From Bacteroidales bacterium F22 (GTDB lineage Bacteria > Bacteroidota > Bacteroidia > Bacteroidales > Bacteroidaceae): a stretch of 64,000 nucleotides of DNA. Position numbers and translations under genes: made by a program. Of this stretch, positions 19,227 through 28,266 are shown piece by piece. The stretch is taken from positions 1,550,001-1,614,000 of the forward strand of contig CP095414.1 in NCBI GenBank assembly GCA_029541985.1, read 5' to 3'. The notes under the pieces were generated by a model. That model did no database searches and was not told the origin of the DNA. It worked only from the letters and a program-made list of their open reading frames with translations. The first letter of the stretch is position 1; the number at the start of each line of letters is the position of its first letter.

Positions 19227-19690
19227 TTATGCCCATAGTTATCCCCATAGTTATCCCCATAGTTGTGCGCCGTTTATTCACCTCAGTATTCCCCCAAGGA
19301 TGTGGACAACTCACTTATCCTCTAAGTAAAACACCGAGTTATCCACTAAATTACACACCGAACAACTAGTTATCCACAATACACCGGGTTATACAACACC
19401 TATACCCCGAGTTATCCACTACCCTACCGAAAAAACAAGATTCAAGACGTCATTAGTTATCCACATGTATTGTGCAATTTACATATCAGTCAGATAAAAG
19501 GATATATACAAACAGATTGATAGTCACATCTTATATTAGAAGCATTTTCGTAAGATAAAGGACCTATTTTCGATAAATTTATCATCCGAACTATTCCGAC
19601 ACAGTCATTTTTCATGCTAAATAGGCATTTGTTTTAAAAAAAACGCTACTTTTGCTAAAATCAAATTATCGAAAAGAAACAAATTAATAA
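19227..19690. other. Putative chromosomal replication origin (oriC)
   Basis: Two perfect DnaA boxes TTATCCACA lie at 19370-19378 and 19457-19465. Near-perfect boxes are TTATCCACT at 19339 and 19412, TTATTCACC at 19274, TTATACAAC at 19389, TTACACACC at 19351, and on the minus strand TTGTCCACA at 19301-19309. Three copies of TTAT(G/C)CCCA spaced exactly 12 bases start at 19227, 19239 and 19251. An AT-rich stretch (about 19480-19690, including a run of eight A) could be the unwinding element. The region is non-coding and lies between typA/rpsO and a rightward gene block. dnaA itself is not in the window, which is normal in many genomes. DnaA boxes at this density are hard to explain otherwise. 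Confidence 0.85.
19628..19654 (+). promoter_or_regulatory. Promoter of the XRE-cupin gene
   Basis: TACTTTTG at 19647-19654 matches TAnnTTTG 39 bases before the start codon. TTTG at 19628-19631 is a possible -33 element, but the 15-base spacer is short. It overlaps the AT-rich edge of the putative origin. Confidence 0.5.
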
Positions 19691-19693
19691 CGT

Positions 19694-20269
19694 ATGGATA
19701 CAAGTAATATTGTTGGTGAAAAAATAAAAATGCTCCGTGAAGAACGAGAGATCAGTCGAGAAAAATTAGCTGAAGAATCTGGACTCACGCTAGACCAAAT
19801 AGCAAGAATAGAGGATAATGTAAATATCCCTTCATTATCTCCACTGATTAAAATCGCACGCGTATTGGGCGTCAGACTTGGTACCTTCTTGGACGGTACT
19901 GAAGAAGCAGGGCCAACTATCTGCCGTGCTAATTCAGAAGGAGATACGATCAGTTTCTCAAACAACGATCCAGACGCACACAAACATATGAGTTATCGCT
20001 CGTTATCAAGAGATAGAAAAGATAGACACATGGAACCTTTTATGATCGATGTGGAAGAGATAGAACAGGCAAACTATGAGTTGTCGTCTCATGAGGGCGA
20101 GGAATTTATCTTTGTGCTAAAAGGAAAGATGGAAGTCTTTTACGGAGACCAGACATATCAACTAAATACGGGGGATAGCATCTACTACGACTCAGTAGTG
20201 CCTCATCATATTCATTCAGCCAAGGGAAACAACGCTTCTATCCTTGCTGTAATCTATACTCCTATCTAA
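19694..20269 (+). CDS. XRE family regulator with C-terminal cupin domain
   Basis: This 191-aa protein has an N-terminal XRE helix-turn-helix (about residues 8-65, [30 protein letters not shown]) and a C-terminal cupin_2 domain (about 110-188) with [36 protein letters not shown] and the expected metal-type His/Glu residues. Such HTH-cupin proteins sense a small ligand and often control an adjacent metabolic gene. It is followed after 28 bases by an acyl-CoA ligase gene, so control of fatty or aromatic acid activation is the likely role (inference). It is the first gene to the right of the putative oriC. Confidence 0.92.
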   Translation: MDTSNIVGEKIKMLREEREISREKLAEESGLTLDQIARIEDNVNIPSLSPLIKIARVLGVRLGTFLDGTEEAGPTICRANSEGDTISFSNNDPDAHKHMSYRSLSRDRKDRHMEPFMIDVEEIEQANYELSSHEGEEFIFVLKGKMEVFYGDQTYQLNTGDSIYYDSVVPHHIHSAKGNNASILAVIYTPI

Positions 20270-20297
20270 TCAAATAAAGAACTTCAAAACAAATTCT

Positions 20298-21947
20298 ATG
20301 AATTTATCCAACCGAACTCTCGGAGAATGGCTAGAACATTGGGCAGAAAAAACACCAGATAAAGAATATATTGTCTACAGCGATAGAGACCTACGATTTA
20401 CGTGGCGTCAGTTTGACCAACGGGTAAACACGATGGCACGAGGCCTCATCAGTATAGGGGTGACTCGAGGTGACCATGTAGGAATATGGGCTGCCAATGT
20501 ACCTGACTGGCTTACCTTATTGTTTGCTTGTGCCAAAATTGGTGCGGTATATATTACGGTAAATACAAATTACAAACAGCAGGAACTGGAATATCTATGC
20601 AAAGATTCAGACATGAAAGTGCTGTGCATCGTAGATGGAGAGAAAGATAGTAATTTTGTGGATATGACATACAAGATGCTACCCGAACTCAAGACTCAAG
20701 CTCGTGGCACTTGGCACAATAAAGATTTTCCACATATGGAGAATGTCATCTTCCTCGGACCAGAGAAACACCGAGGTATGTACAATACCAATGAAATCAT
20801 CGAACTTGGTACATATACCAAGAAGGATGAGTTGGACAGACTTAAAAAATTAGTCTCGTGCCATGATGTAATCAATATCCAATATACTTCAGGAACCACA
20901 GGGTTTCCTAAAGGTGTCATGCTGACTCACCATAATATCTCAAATAATGGATACCTCACGGGGGAACATATGAACTTCACAAGTGAAGATAAGCTCTGTT
21001 GTTGCGTGCCTTTATTTCACTGTTTCGGAATCGTATTGGTGACTATGAATGTGTTGACGCACGGATGTACTCAAGTCATGGTGGAACGGTTTGACCCACT
21101 GGTCGTATTAGCATCGATTCATAAAGAACGGTGTACCTCTGTATATGGGGTGCCTACGATGTTTATTGCTGAACTCCATCATCCGATGTTCGACTTGTTT
21201 GATTTGTCGTCCTTGCGTATAGGAATTATGGCGGGTGCCCTATGCCCTATCAAGTTGATGAGAGAGGTAGAGGATAAGATGTTCATGAAAGTGACTTCTG
21301 TATATGGATTGACCGAGGCAAGTCCAGGGATGACTCATACACGTGAGGAACAATCCTTCGAAGAACGGTGTACCACTGTGGGGTATGAATTTGAATTTAC
21401 CGAAGTGAAGATATTCAATCCGGAGACGGGAGAGGAATGCCCAGTAGGTGTACAAGGAGAATTGTGCAATAGAGGGTACAACAATATGGTCGGCTATTAC
21501 AACAACCCTGAGGCTACAGCGGAAGCGATTGACAAGGATAATTGGCTTCATTCGGGTGACTTAGGAATCAAAGACGAACAAGGCAACTTCCAGATTACAG
21601 GACGAATAAAAGATATGATTATCCGAGGAGGTGAGAATATTTATCCTCGAGAAATCGAAGAATTCTTGTCTCATATGGAGGGCGTCAAGGATATACAAGT
21701 CGTAGGTATCCCTTCTAAGAAATATGGGGAGCAAGTCGGTGCCTTTATCATCACTCATGAAAATGTAGATATGCAGTCTTCTGATGTAAGGGATTTCTGC
21801 TTGGGACAGATTGCCCGATATAAGATTCCTAAATACATCTTTTTCGTCGATGAATATCCACTCACTGGAAGTGGAAAGATTCAGAAATTTAAACTCAAGG
21901 AAATAGCACTCAAAATGGCTGAAGAACAAGGGATGAATATCTTCTAG
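20298..21947 (+). CDS. AMP-dependent acyl-CoA synthetase/ligase
   Basis: This 549-aa cytoplasmic enzyme belongs to the adenylate-forming (ANL) superfamily. The AMP-binding P-loop motif [18 protein letters not shown] is at about residues 200-217. [14 protein letters not shown], the hinge [35 protein letters not shown] and a C-terminal Lys in [12 protein letters not shown] complete the family core. It activates a carboxylic acid through an acyl-adenylate and forms the CoA thioester. The sequence resembles medium- to long-chain fatty acyl-CoA ligases, but chain length cannot be assigned. It is probably co-transcribed with the XRE-cupin gene. Confidence 0.92.
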   Translation: MNLSNRTLGEWLEHWAEKTPDKEYIVYSDRDLRFTWRQFDQRVNTMARGLISIGVTRGDHVGIWAANVPDWLTLLFACAKIGAVYITVNTNYKQQELEYLCKDSDMKVLCIVDGEKDSNFVDMTYKMLPELKTQARGTWHNKDFPHMENVIFLGPEKHRGMYNTNEIIELGTYTKKDELDRLKKLVSCHDVINIQYTSGTTGFPKGVMLTHHNISNNGYLTGEHMNFTSEDKLCCCVPLFHCFGIVLVTMNVLTHGCTQVMVERFDPLVVLASIHKERCTSVYGVPTMFIAELHHPMFDLFDLSSLRIGIMAGALCPIKLMREVEDKMFMKVTSVYGLTEASPGMTHTREEQSFEERCTTVGYEFEFTEVKIFNPETGEECPVGVQGELCNRGYNNMVGYYNNPEATAEAIDKDNWLHSGDLGIKDEQGNFQITGRIKDMIIRGGENIYPREIEEFLSHMEGVKDIQVVGIPSKKYGEQVGAFIITHENVDMQSSDVRDFCLGQIARYKIPKYIFFVDEYPLTGSGKIQKFKLKEIALKMAEEQGMNIF

Positions 21948-22012
21948 TCCTCGCCGTGACACTCATCATCAAAATCAAATAAAAAAAGTAAGAAATTAAA
22001 AAGACACATCGA

Positions 22013-24532
22013 ATGAAACGCTACTTGCCAGATACGATTGCAGTGATGCTTTTCGTACTTATTTCTGTCATCTATTTCATCATTCCAACCTCACAAGGAA
22101 AGATTATTTACCAACAAGACACCCAAGCTGGGGTCGGTGCTTCGAAAGAAGTAAAGGACTATAGAGCCGAGACAGGTGAGGTCTCACGATGGACGGATGC
22201 CCTCTTCGGAGGGATGCCGACCTACCAGATTACACCGACGTATGCTTCTACTGATGTGTTGCAAAAGGCATATCATGTATATGACTTGATGCTCCCTACA
22301 TACATGGCTTACCTCTTCACCTTGCTCATCGGTTTCTTTATCTTACTAAGAGCAATGGGAGTCTCTACTTGGCTGAGCTTCTTGGGGGGTATCTTATGGG
22401 CCTTTTCGTCTTATTTTTTCATTCTGATTACGGCAGGACATATCTGGAAGATGCTGACACTCGCGTATATCCCGCCGACAATAGCAGGATTGTGGCTTGT
22501 GTACAAAGGGAAAAGGCTTTGGGGTGGCATCGTGACAGCCCTTTTTGTCACGCTTCAGATTCGAGGTAACCATATACAGATGAGTTATTATTTCTTGTTT
22601 GTGATGTTGTTTATCGCTATCGCTTTTTTCGCTGATGCGATTAAGAATAAGACCTTACCTTCTTTTTTCAAATCCACTGGGGTACTCATCGTAGCGGGGG
22701 TATTGGGTATCGCTATCAATAGTTCGAACTTATTCCACACGTATCAGTATAGCAAAGAGACGATTCGTGGCAAAAAGGAGTTGGCAATAGCTACGGAAAA
22801 GCATCAACAGCAAACGAACAGTAAGGTGACGGATGCTGATGATGAGAAGATCAGTTATATCACTCAATGGAGCTATGGGATAGATGAGACATTGACGCTT
22901 TTGATTCCTAATTTCAAGGGAGGATCTTCCGTGCCAATCAGCCAGAATAAGAAGATGTTGAGTCAATCAAATCCAAACTTTCGCTCCATCTACAATCAAC
23001 TGGGGCAATATTTTGGGAGCCAGCCGATGACTTCTGGACCTGTCTATGTAGGGGCTTTGGTGCTTACCTTATTTTTATTGGGTTGTTATATCCTCAAAGG
23101 ACCTCTCAAATGGGCTCTCATCGGAGCGACGCTATTTTCGCTGGTCTTGGCGTGGGGAAAGAATTTCCTCGGACCTACGGCTTTCTTCATCCATTATGTA
23201 CCGTTGTATGACAGTTTCAGAGCGGTATCCTCGATATTGGTGATTGCCGAATTTACTATCCCGTTGATGGCAATTCTCACGTTAGTAAAAATCACGAAAG
23301 AACCTCAAGTACTGACCCGTAAAGCACTGATCACGAGTATAGGTATCACTGGTGGCATCTCCTTACTCGTCTGGCTAATTCCGACGCTGGCTGGGCCTTT
23401 CATGACTACTTATGAGATTAATGCACTCAATCAAGGTCTACCCAAAGAAATGGTTCCAGATGTGGTAAAGGATTTGACAAGTATCAGGGAATATCTCGTT
23501 CAATCGGATGCCTTGAGAAGTTTACTGATTATCTTGGTCGGGGGAGCCACATTGTTTGCCTTTTACTTGAAGAAACTAAATGCAAAATCGATGGTCATCA
23601 TACTGACTGTGATTTGCCTAGGGGATTTGTGGTTCGTGGATAAACGATACCTCAACAATGATACCTTCGTCGATGCATCAGCAAAAAATGAAGAATTAAA
23701 ACCAACGGCAGCAGACCAATTCATCCTGAATGATAAGACATTGGGATTCCGAGTGCTCCCTATCTCACAACAAGCATTCAATGATAATACTGCTTCTTAT
23801 TTTCATAAGAATATCGGTGGATATCATGCAGCGAAACTGCAACGGTATCAGGACTTGATAGAACATTATCTCTACACGCAGATGGGGGCTGCTTCGAAGG
23901 AGATTAAACAAAATGAAGAGGGCCGAATCTTATACATGGGGCAAGCGAAAGATATCAACGTACTCAGCATGCTCAATACCCGCTATTTCATCATCCCGGT
24001 GAATAAAGGAGACAAAGTACCTGCACTCAATCCATATGCTTATGGCAGTGCTTGGTACCCCACAGAGATGGAACTAGTGGATGATGCCTATCAGGAGATG
24101 GAAGCTCTCAAATCAGTATCACCAAAACGTGGCGTGATGACTCATGAATTTGCACAGACTATCGGTGCGAAGACAACGTACCAAGTCGACGCTAATGACC
24201 AGATAACATTGACGAACTATCTACCTAATAAGTTGACTTACAAAACAGTTCGCAAAGAGGATGGATTGGCTATCTTATCTGAAATCTATTACCCAGGATG
24301 GGAAGCTGCTATCGATGGAAAACCAATCCATATAGCACGAGCAAATTATGTGCTCAGAGCAGTTATCATCCCTAAGGGGGAACATACACTGACGCTCACT
24401 TATGATCCTAAAAGTGTCCATATCACTGAAGCAATCGCATTCATGGGAATGGGGCTTCTGATTTTGACCTTTGCCGTCGCATTGGGTAGAGAAATTTATC
24501 GTAAAAAAGACACTAAAAAAACGAACTTATAG
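22013..24532 (+). CDS. YfhO family multi-pass membrane protein
   Basis: This 839-aa protein starts with MKRYLPDTIAVMLFVLISVIYF and has about a dozen transmembrane segments across residues 1-510 and another near 810. It resembles the YfhO (PF09586) group. Motifs include DAGVGASKEV-type residues after TM1, GMPTYQ, and a C-terminal extracytoplasmic part with LSEIYYPGWEAAIDGKPIHIARANYVLRAVIIPKGEH. That part is typical of the group and resembles the soluble domain of GT-C glycosyltransferases. YfhO-like proteins are thought to decorate cell-wall polymers or glycans, with few experimental data. It follows the acyl-CoA ligase by 65 bases and precedes a strong hairpin. Confidence 0.9.
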   Translation: MKRYLPDTIAVMLFVLISVIYFIIPTSQGKIIYQQDTQAGVGASKEVKDYRAETGEVSRWTDALFGGMPTYQITPTYASTDVLQKAYHVYDLMLPTYMAYLFTLLIGFFILLRAMGVSTWLSFLGGILWAFSSYFFILITAGHIWKMLTLAYIPPTIAGLWLVYKGKRLWGGIVTALFVTLQIRGNHIQMSYYFLFVMLFIAIAFFADAIKNKTLPSFFKSTGVLIVAGVLGIAINSSNLFHTYQYSKETIRGKKELAIATEKHQQQTNSKVTDADDEKISYITQWSYGIDETLTLLIPNFKGGSSVPISQNKKMLSQSNPNFRSIYNQLGQYFGSQPMTSGPVYVGALVLTLFLLGCYILKGPLKWALIGATLFSLVLAWGKNFLGPTAFFIHYVPLYDSFRAVSSILVIAEFTIPLMAILTLVKITKEPQVLTRKALITSIGITGGISLLVWLIPTLAGPFMTTYEINALNQGLPKEMVPDVVKDLTSIREYLVQSDALRSLLIILVGGATLFAFYLKKLNAKSMVIILTVICLGDLWFVDKRYLNNDTFVDASAKNEELKPTAADQFILNDKTLGFRVLPISQQAFNDNTASYFHKNIGGYHAAKLQRYQDLIEHYLYTQMGAASKEIKQNEEGRILYMGQAKDINVLSMLNTRYFIIPVNKGDKVPALNPYAYGSAWYPTEMELVDDAYQEMEALKSVSPKRGVMTHEFAQTIGAKTTYQVDANDQITLTNYLPNKLTYKTVRKEDGLAILSEIYYPGWEAAIDGKPIHIARANYVLRAVIIPKGEHTLTLTYDPKSVHITEAIAFMGMGLLILTFAVALGREIYRKKDTKKTNL

Positions 24533-24588
24533 CCGTGCTACAAATAGGAGTTGTCATCTAGTAGACCTCCTGTCATAATCAATATTTT

Positions 24589-24640
24589 CACACCCCCCAA
24601 TCAGTGGTATTCATTCTGAATCAGTTGATTGGGGGGTGTG
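24589..24640 (+). terminator. Long hairpin between yfhO-like gene and the dcw cluster
   Basis: CACACCCCCCAATCA (24589-24603) pairs perfectly with 24626-24640, a 15-bp G/C-rich stem. The 22-base loop holds a further ATTCA/TGAAT pairing. No T tract follows, so it may work as an insulator or attenuator rather than a classical terminator. Confidence 0.6.
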
Positions 24641-24645
24641 GATAA
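24637..24645 (-). promoter_or_regulatory. Isolated perfect DnaA box upstream of the dcw cluster
   Basis: The minus strand reads TTATCCACA, identical to the consensus DnaA box. It overlaps the right arm of the hairpin and lies about 50 bases upstream of the rsmH -7 box. DnaA control of the division cluster is a possibility, not shown. Confidence 0.5.
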
Positions 24646-24695
24646 CTTCTGCAATAAAAGCCCAATTTCATGGAATAAATCTAAGTTTTTTTCAG

Positions 24696-24703
24696 TATCT
24701 TTG
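24696..24703 (+). promoter_or_regulatory. -7 promoter box of the dcw cluster
   Basis: TATCTTTG lies 29 bases before the rsmH ATG and matches TAnnTTTG exactly. The -33 element is weak. Confidence 0.6.
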
Positions 24704-24732
24704 GTGCAATTATATACACCTAAGAAGGACCT

Positions 24733-25647
24733 ATGGCAGAAGCAAACGAATATCATATCCCTGTACTACTTCATGAGAGTATCGAAGGGATGAACATAAA
24801 TCCAAATGGCACTTATATCGACGTCACCTTTGGCGGCGGCGGTCATTCCAAACATATCCTATCCAAAATGGAAGGAGGAGCTGGTATGTTATATGGCTTC
24901 GACCAAGATGCTGATGCAGAAGCCAACCGCGTAAATCATCCTAATTTCACTTTCGTCAGAAGTAACTTCAGATATATTAAGAACTTCATGAAGTATCATG
25001 GCGTGGAACAAGTGGATGGTATCCTTGCTGATTTAGGCGTGTCGAGTCACCATTTCGATGACGAAGAACGGGGATTCTCTTTCCGCTTCGAAGGCCCTCT
25101 GGACATGAGAATGAACAAACGGGCTGGTCGTACGGCTGCAGAGATTCTCAATGAATATGAGGAGAGTAAACTCGCTGACGTATTTTATTTGTATGGCGAA
25201 CTCAAAAACAGTCGACGTATCGCAGCGACTATCGTTAGATACCGACAGACTAATCCTATAGAACGTACCGAACAATTTCTTGAAATCATCAAGCCTTTAT
25301 TTACTCGCGAACGAGAGAAGAAAGAACTGGCTAAGGTCTTTCAGGCTTTACGAATCGAGGTAAATCAGGAAATGGATGCACTACGAGAGATGCTCTTATC
25401 TGCTAATCAATTAATCAAGCCGGGTGGCCGATTGGTCGTCATCACTTATCATTCTCTAGAAGATAGGATGGTTAAGAACTTGATGAGAAGCGGCAATATA
25501 GAGGGCAAAATCGTACAAGACTTCTTCGGTAAGGTGGAGACACCATATCGATTGATTAATCGAAGGGTCATCATCGCCTCTCCTGAAGAGGTGGATCGAA
25601 ACCCGCGAGCTAGAAGCGCAAAATTAAGAATTGCTGAGAAGATCTAA
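24733..25647 (+). CDS. rsmH: 16S rRNA (cytosine(1402)-N(4))-methyltransferase RsmH (MraW)
   Basis: This 304-aa protein has the SAM-binding motif YIDVTFGGGGHSKHIL (about residues 29-44), GILADLGVSSHHFDD and GPLDMRMN, all diagnostic for RsmH, plus VVITYHSLEDRMVKN near the C-terminus. It methylates N4 of C1402 in the ribosomal P site. It is the first gene of the dcw cluster here. mraZ, which usually precedes it, is absent from the 200-base upstream gap. FtsL follows after 11 bases. Confidence 0.97.
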   Translation: MAEANEYHIPVLLHESIEGMNINPNGTYIDVTFGGGGHSKHILSKMEGGAGMLYGFDQDADAEANRVNHPNFTFVRSNFRYIKNFMKYHGVEQVDGILADLGVSSHHFDDEERGFSFRFEGPLDMRMNKRAGRTAAEILNEYEESKLADVFYLYGELKNSRRIAATIVRYRQTNPIERTEQFLEIIKPLFTREREKKELAKVFQALRIEVNQEMDALREMLLSANQLIKPGGRLVVITYHSLEDRMVKNLMRSGNIEGKIVQDFFGKVETPYRLINRRVIIASPEEVDRNPRARSAKLRIAEKI

Positions 25648-25658
25648 AAGATAAGGTT

Positions 25659-25985
25659 ATGGCTAAGAAGAAAAAAGGAAATCGACTGAAAACATATCTC
25701 CAAGGAGGTATCCTGTACTCTGGAGAAGCCAAAAAAGTAGCCCCGATGGCATTGGTCATCTTCGCAGGTCTGATTCTAAGTATCTGCGTGCGCTACAACA
25801 ATGAGTTGCAATTGATACAGATAGCAAAACTCAAACAGGAACAAAAGGACATGAAATTGCGGATGTTGTCTAGACATGCTATCTTACTCGAAGGCAGCCG
25901 TGAGTCAAATATACTCAAAGAAATAGAAAAACATAATATAGACTTGGAATTGGCTTTACAACCTCCTTATGTGATAGATGAATAG
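25659..25985 (+). CDS. ftsL: FtsL-like cell division protein
   Basis: This 108-aa bitopic protein has a basic cytoplasmic tail (MAKKKKGNRLK), one transmembrane helix (about residues 30-47, APMALVIFAGLILSICV) and a periplasmic coiled-coil-like segment rich in Lys, Glu and Leu. Sequence similarity to other FtsL proteins is always weak. The call rests on topology, length and position between rsmH and ftsI, the invariant dcw order. FtsL with FtsB and FtsQ activates the FtsW-FtsI septal synthase. Confidence 0.85.
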   Translation: MAKKKKGNRLKTYLQGGILYSGEAKKVAPMALVIFAGLILSICVRYNNELQLIQIAKLKQEQKDMKLRMLSRHAILLEGSRESNILKEIEKHNIDLELALQPPYVIDE

Positions 25986-26043
25986 AGCATAGTCGCATCA
26001 TGAAGGAAGAGTAACGAACAAAAAGAAGATTTTAGTTATTACA

Positions 26044-28245
26044 ATGAATTATTTTAAGCGGCGAACACAAGAAGGAAAAGACTACATGAGCGTGCGGATG
26101 GGCGTGTTCATGGTGCTCGTCATTGCTTGCTTCATCCTCATCATCGGAAAAGTTTGCTATCTTACACTTGTTCCTTCGACAAAAGCTTTCTGGGCACAAG
26201 CGGCTAATCGGTTGGTAAAAAAAGATGTCCCTATCAAACCGCGACGAGGAAATATTCTCTCTGATGATGGCAAATTGTTAGTGACAACATTGCCTACGTA
26301 TAGGGTATCTATTGATTATCTGTCTGGAGTCACGGAGAAAAAGACAGCAAGAAAGAGCCCTAAGAATCAACAACGAAGAGCGCGCGAATTAGAAAAACGT
26401 AAAAAGTTGGTCAGAGAAAATATCACTCCATTGGCTAATGGATTACATGAGTTACTTCCGGATTACTCCGCTAGTTATTACAGAAACAGATTACTTAAGG
26501 GCTTCAATAGACAGTCTAGGAGCTGGAGTATCTATCCTGGAAGAGTCGACTACAGTACCTTGCAAGAGATACAGAAGTTGCCTCTCTTTAATCTAGGCAG
26601 ATACAAGGGTGGATTTACCTTTTCGGAATCACTGGATAGAAAACGACTCTTTGGTTCGTTAGCTGCAATCACTCTTGGGGTCTATGATAGTAAAAATAGT
26701 AAACGGGCTTTGGCTGGTATCGAAAAGAGTTTCAACGAGGAACTGAAAGGGAAACCGGGTAAGAAGGATAGAAAGAAATTTATGACTCACTACCTTGATG
26801 TCATCAAAGAACCGGCTATCGATGGGTATGATATCACTACCACACTCAATATCGATATGCAAGATATCTGTGATGCGCAGGTGAGAAAAGAGGCGATAGA
26901 TAAGCATGCGGATGTGGGGGTCGCCGTACTGATGGAAACGAAAACGGGGCAAATCAAAGCGATTGTCAATCTGATCAAAGGTAATGATGGACATTATTAT
27001 GAACTGAGCAATCGTGCTATAGGTGACATGATGGAACCGGGTTCTACTTTCAAGACCGCATCACTTTTAGTGGCTCTAGATGATGGGAAAATTACCTTAG
27101 AGGATAGCATCGATGTGGGCAATGGGGTCAAAGAACATCATGGACGATACATCAAAGATTGGAATTGGAGAACTGGTGGTTATAAACGATATCTAAGTGT
27201 CCCTGAGATTTTGGGATTCTCTTCTAATATCGGAACGGCGGAATTAATCGTCAAGCATTATGAGAAGAACCCGCAGAAGTATATTGATGGACTCAAAAGA
27301 ATCGGTATCTTGGATTCTTTAGGTCTTCAAATTAAAGGAGGACATAGACCTTCGGTCATCAGCCCTGATAGTAAGGGATGGAACAAGACATCGCTAGCTT
27401 GGCTGAGCTTCGGGTACAACTCGCAGATTGCACCAATCAATACCTTGACTTTTTACAATACCATTGCCAATAATGGACGTGAGGTGAAGCCTTATTTCAT
27501 CAAGAAAATCGAGGGAGATGATGGATATGAAAAGATATTTGAACCTGAAGTAATCAGGAGTAGTATCTGCTCGAAGCATGCCTTGAGAGATATTCAATAT
27601 ATGCTACGCTATGTGGTGGAAGAAGGAACGGGAAAGTTAGCTGGTAATGACCATTTTGCTGTGGCAGGCAAAACGGGTACCGCACAGATATATGATGGGA
27701 AATATGGTTATAATAGTGGCAAGGCACTGGGTAGCTTTTGTGGCTATTTCCCTGCTGATAATCCCAAATATTCCTTGATTGTTTCTTTTTCAGGAAAGCA
27801 TATCAGTAGCCACTCTGGAGCTGAAGTCTTTGGACGAATAGCTGAACGGGTATATGCACATACTGAAAAATGTAATATTAGACTAGCCATGCCTGAAAAA
27901 AAGACTATTTTTCCTAGCATAAAATATGGCCATGCTGACGAAATAAAGAAAGTGCTCAACACCTTGGATATCCCCTATGAGTTAGACAAAAATACGTGTC
28001 CATGGGTGAAAGTAAAAAAAGATAGCGTAAATAAAGAATTAGATTTATTTGATGCGCCAACGATACATAAGAACATCATGCCAAATGTATATGGTTATGG
28101 TTTAAAAGATGCCATTTACTTACTTGAGAAGTTAGGATTACATGTCTCAATAAGTGGGTATGGGAGAGTATGGCAACAGAGTGTAAGAGCTGGAACAAGG
28201 ATTCATAAAGGGAATTTTGTGACGCTCAAACTCAGGAACTATTAA
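26044..28245 (+). CDS. ftsI: Septal peptidoglycan transpeptidase FtsI (PBP3) with PASTA domain
   Basis: The 733-aa protein has one N-terminal membrane helix (about residues 19-42), a PBP dimerisation domain beginning KPRRGNILSDDGKLL, and a transpeptidase domain. The transpeptidase carries SxxK in PGSTFKTA (active Ser about 337), the SSN motif in FSSNIGTAE and KTG in VAGKTGTAQ. A C-terminal PASTA domain (about residues 672-733) begins IMPNVYGYGLKDAIYLLEKLG. FtsI cross-links septal peptidoglycan and is the partner of FtsW, encoded further down the operon. It lies 58 bases after ftsL, and murE follows after 21 bases. Confidence 0.95.
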   Translation: MNYFKRRTQEGKDYMSVRMGVFMVLVIACFILIIGKVCYLTLVPSTKAFWAQAANRLVKKDVPIKPRRGNILSDDGKLLVTTLPTYRVSIDYLSGVTEKKTARKSPKNQQRRARELEKRKKLVRENITPLANGLHELLPDYSASYYRNRLLKGFNRQSRSWSIYPGRVDYSTLQEIQKLPLFNLGRYKGGFTFSESLDRKRLFGSLAAITLGVYDSKNSKRALAGIEKSFNEELKGKPGKKDRKKFMTHYLDVIKEPAIDGYDITTTLNIDMQDICDAQVRKEAIDKHADVGVAVLMETKTGQIKAIVNLIKGNDGHYYELSNRAIGDMMEPGSTFKTASLLVALDDGKITLEDSIDVGNGVKEHHGRYIKDWNWRTGGYKRYLSVPEILGFSSNIGTAELIVKHYEKNPQKYIDGLKRIGILDSLGLQIKGGHRPSVISPDSKGWNKTSLAWLSFGYNSQIAPINTLTFYNTIANNGREVKPYFIKKIEGDDGYEKIFEPEVIRSSICSKHALRDIQYMLRYVVEEGTGKLAGNDHFAVAGKTGTAQIYDGKYGYNSGKALGSFCGYFPADNPKYSLIVSFSGKHISSHSGAEVFGRIAERVYAHTEKCNIRLAMPEKKTIFPSIKYGHADEIKKVLNTLDIPYELDKNTCPWVKVKKDSVNKELDLFDAPTIHKNIMPNVYGYGLKDAIYLLEKLGLHVSISGYGRVWQQSVRAGTRIHKGNFVTLKLRNY

Positions 28246-28266
28246 GTACCATTAAAAAGAAATGCA

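Noticed and set aside
19227-19259. Short repeats that could be taken for a CRISPR or satellite
   Set aside because: The units are 12 bases with a 3-base spacer, not 25-40 base repeats with unique spacers, there are no cas genes, and the units match DnaA boxes.
19015-19329. 104-codon open frame inside the putative origin
   Set aside because: It is Arg/Lys/Ser-rich low-complexity sequence, and its HSYPHSYPHS part is produced by the DnaA-box repeats. It has no recognisable homology, and the DnaA-box array explains the conservation better.
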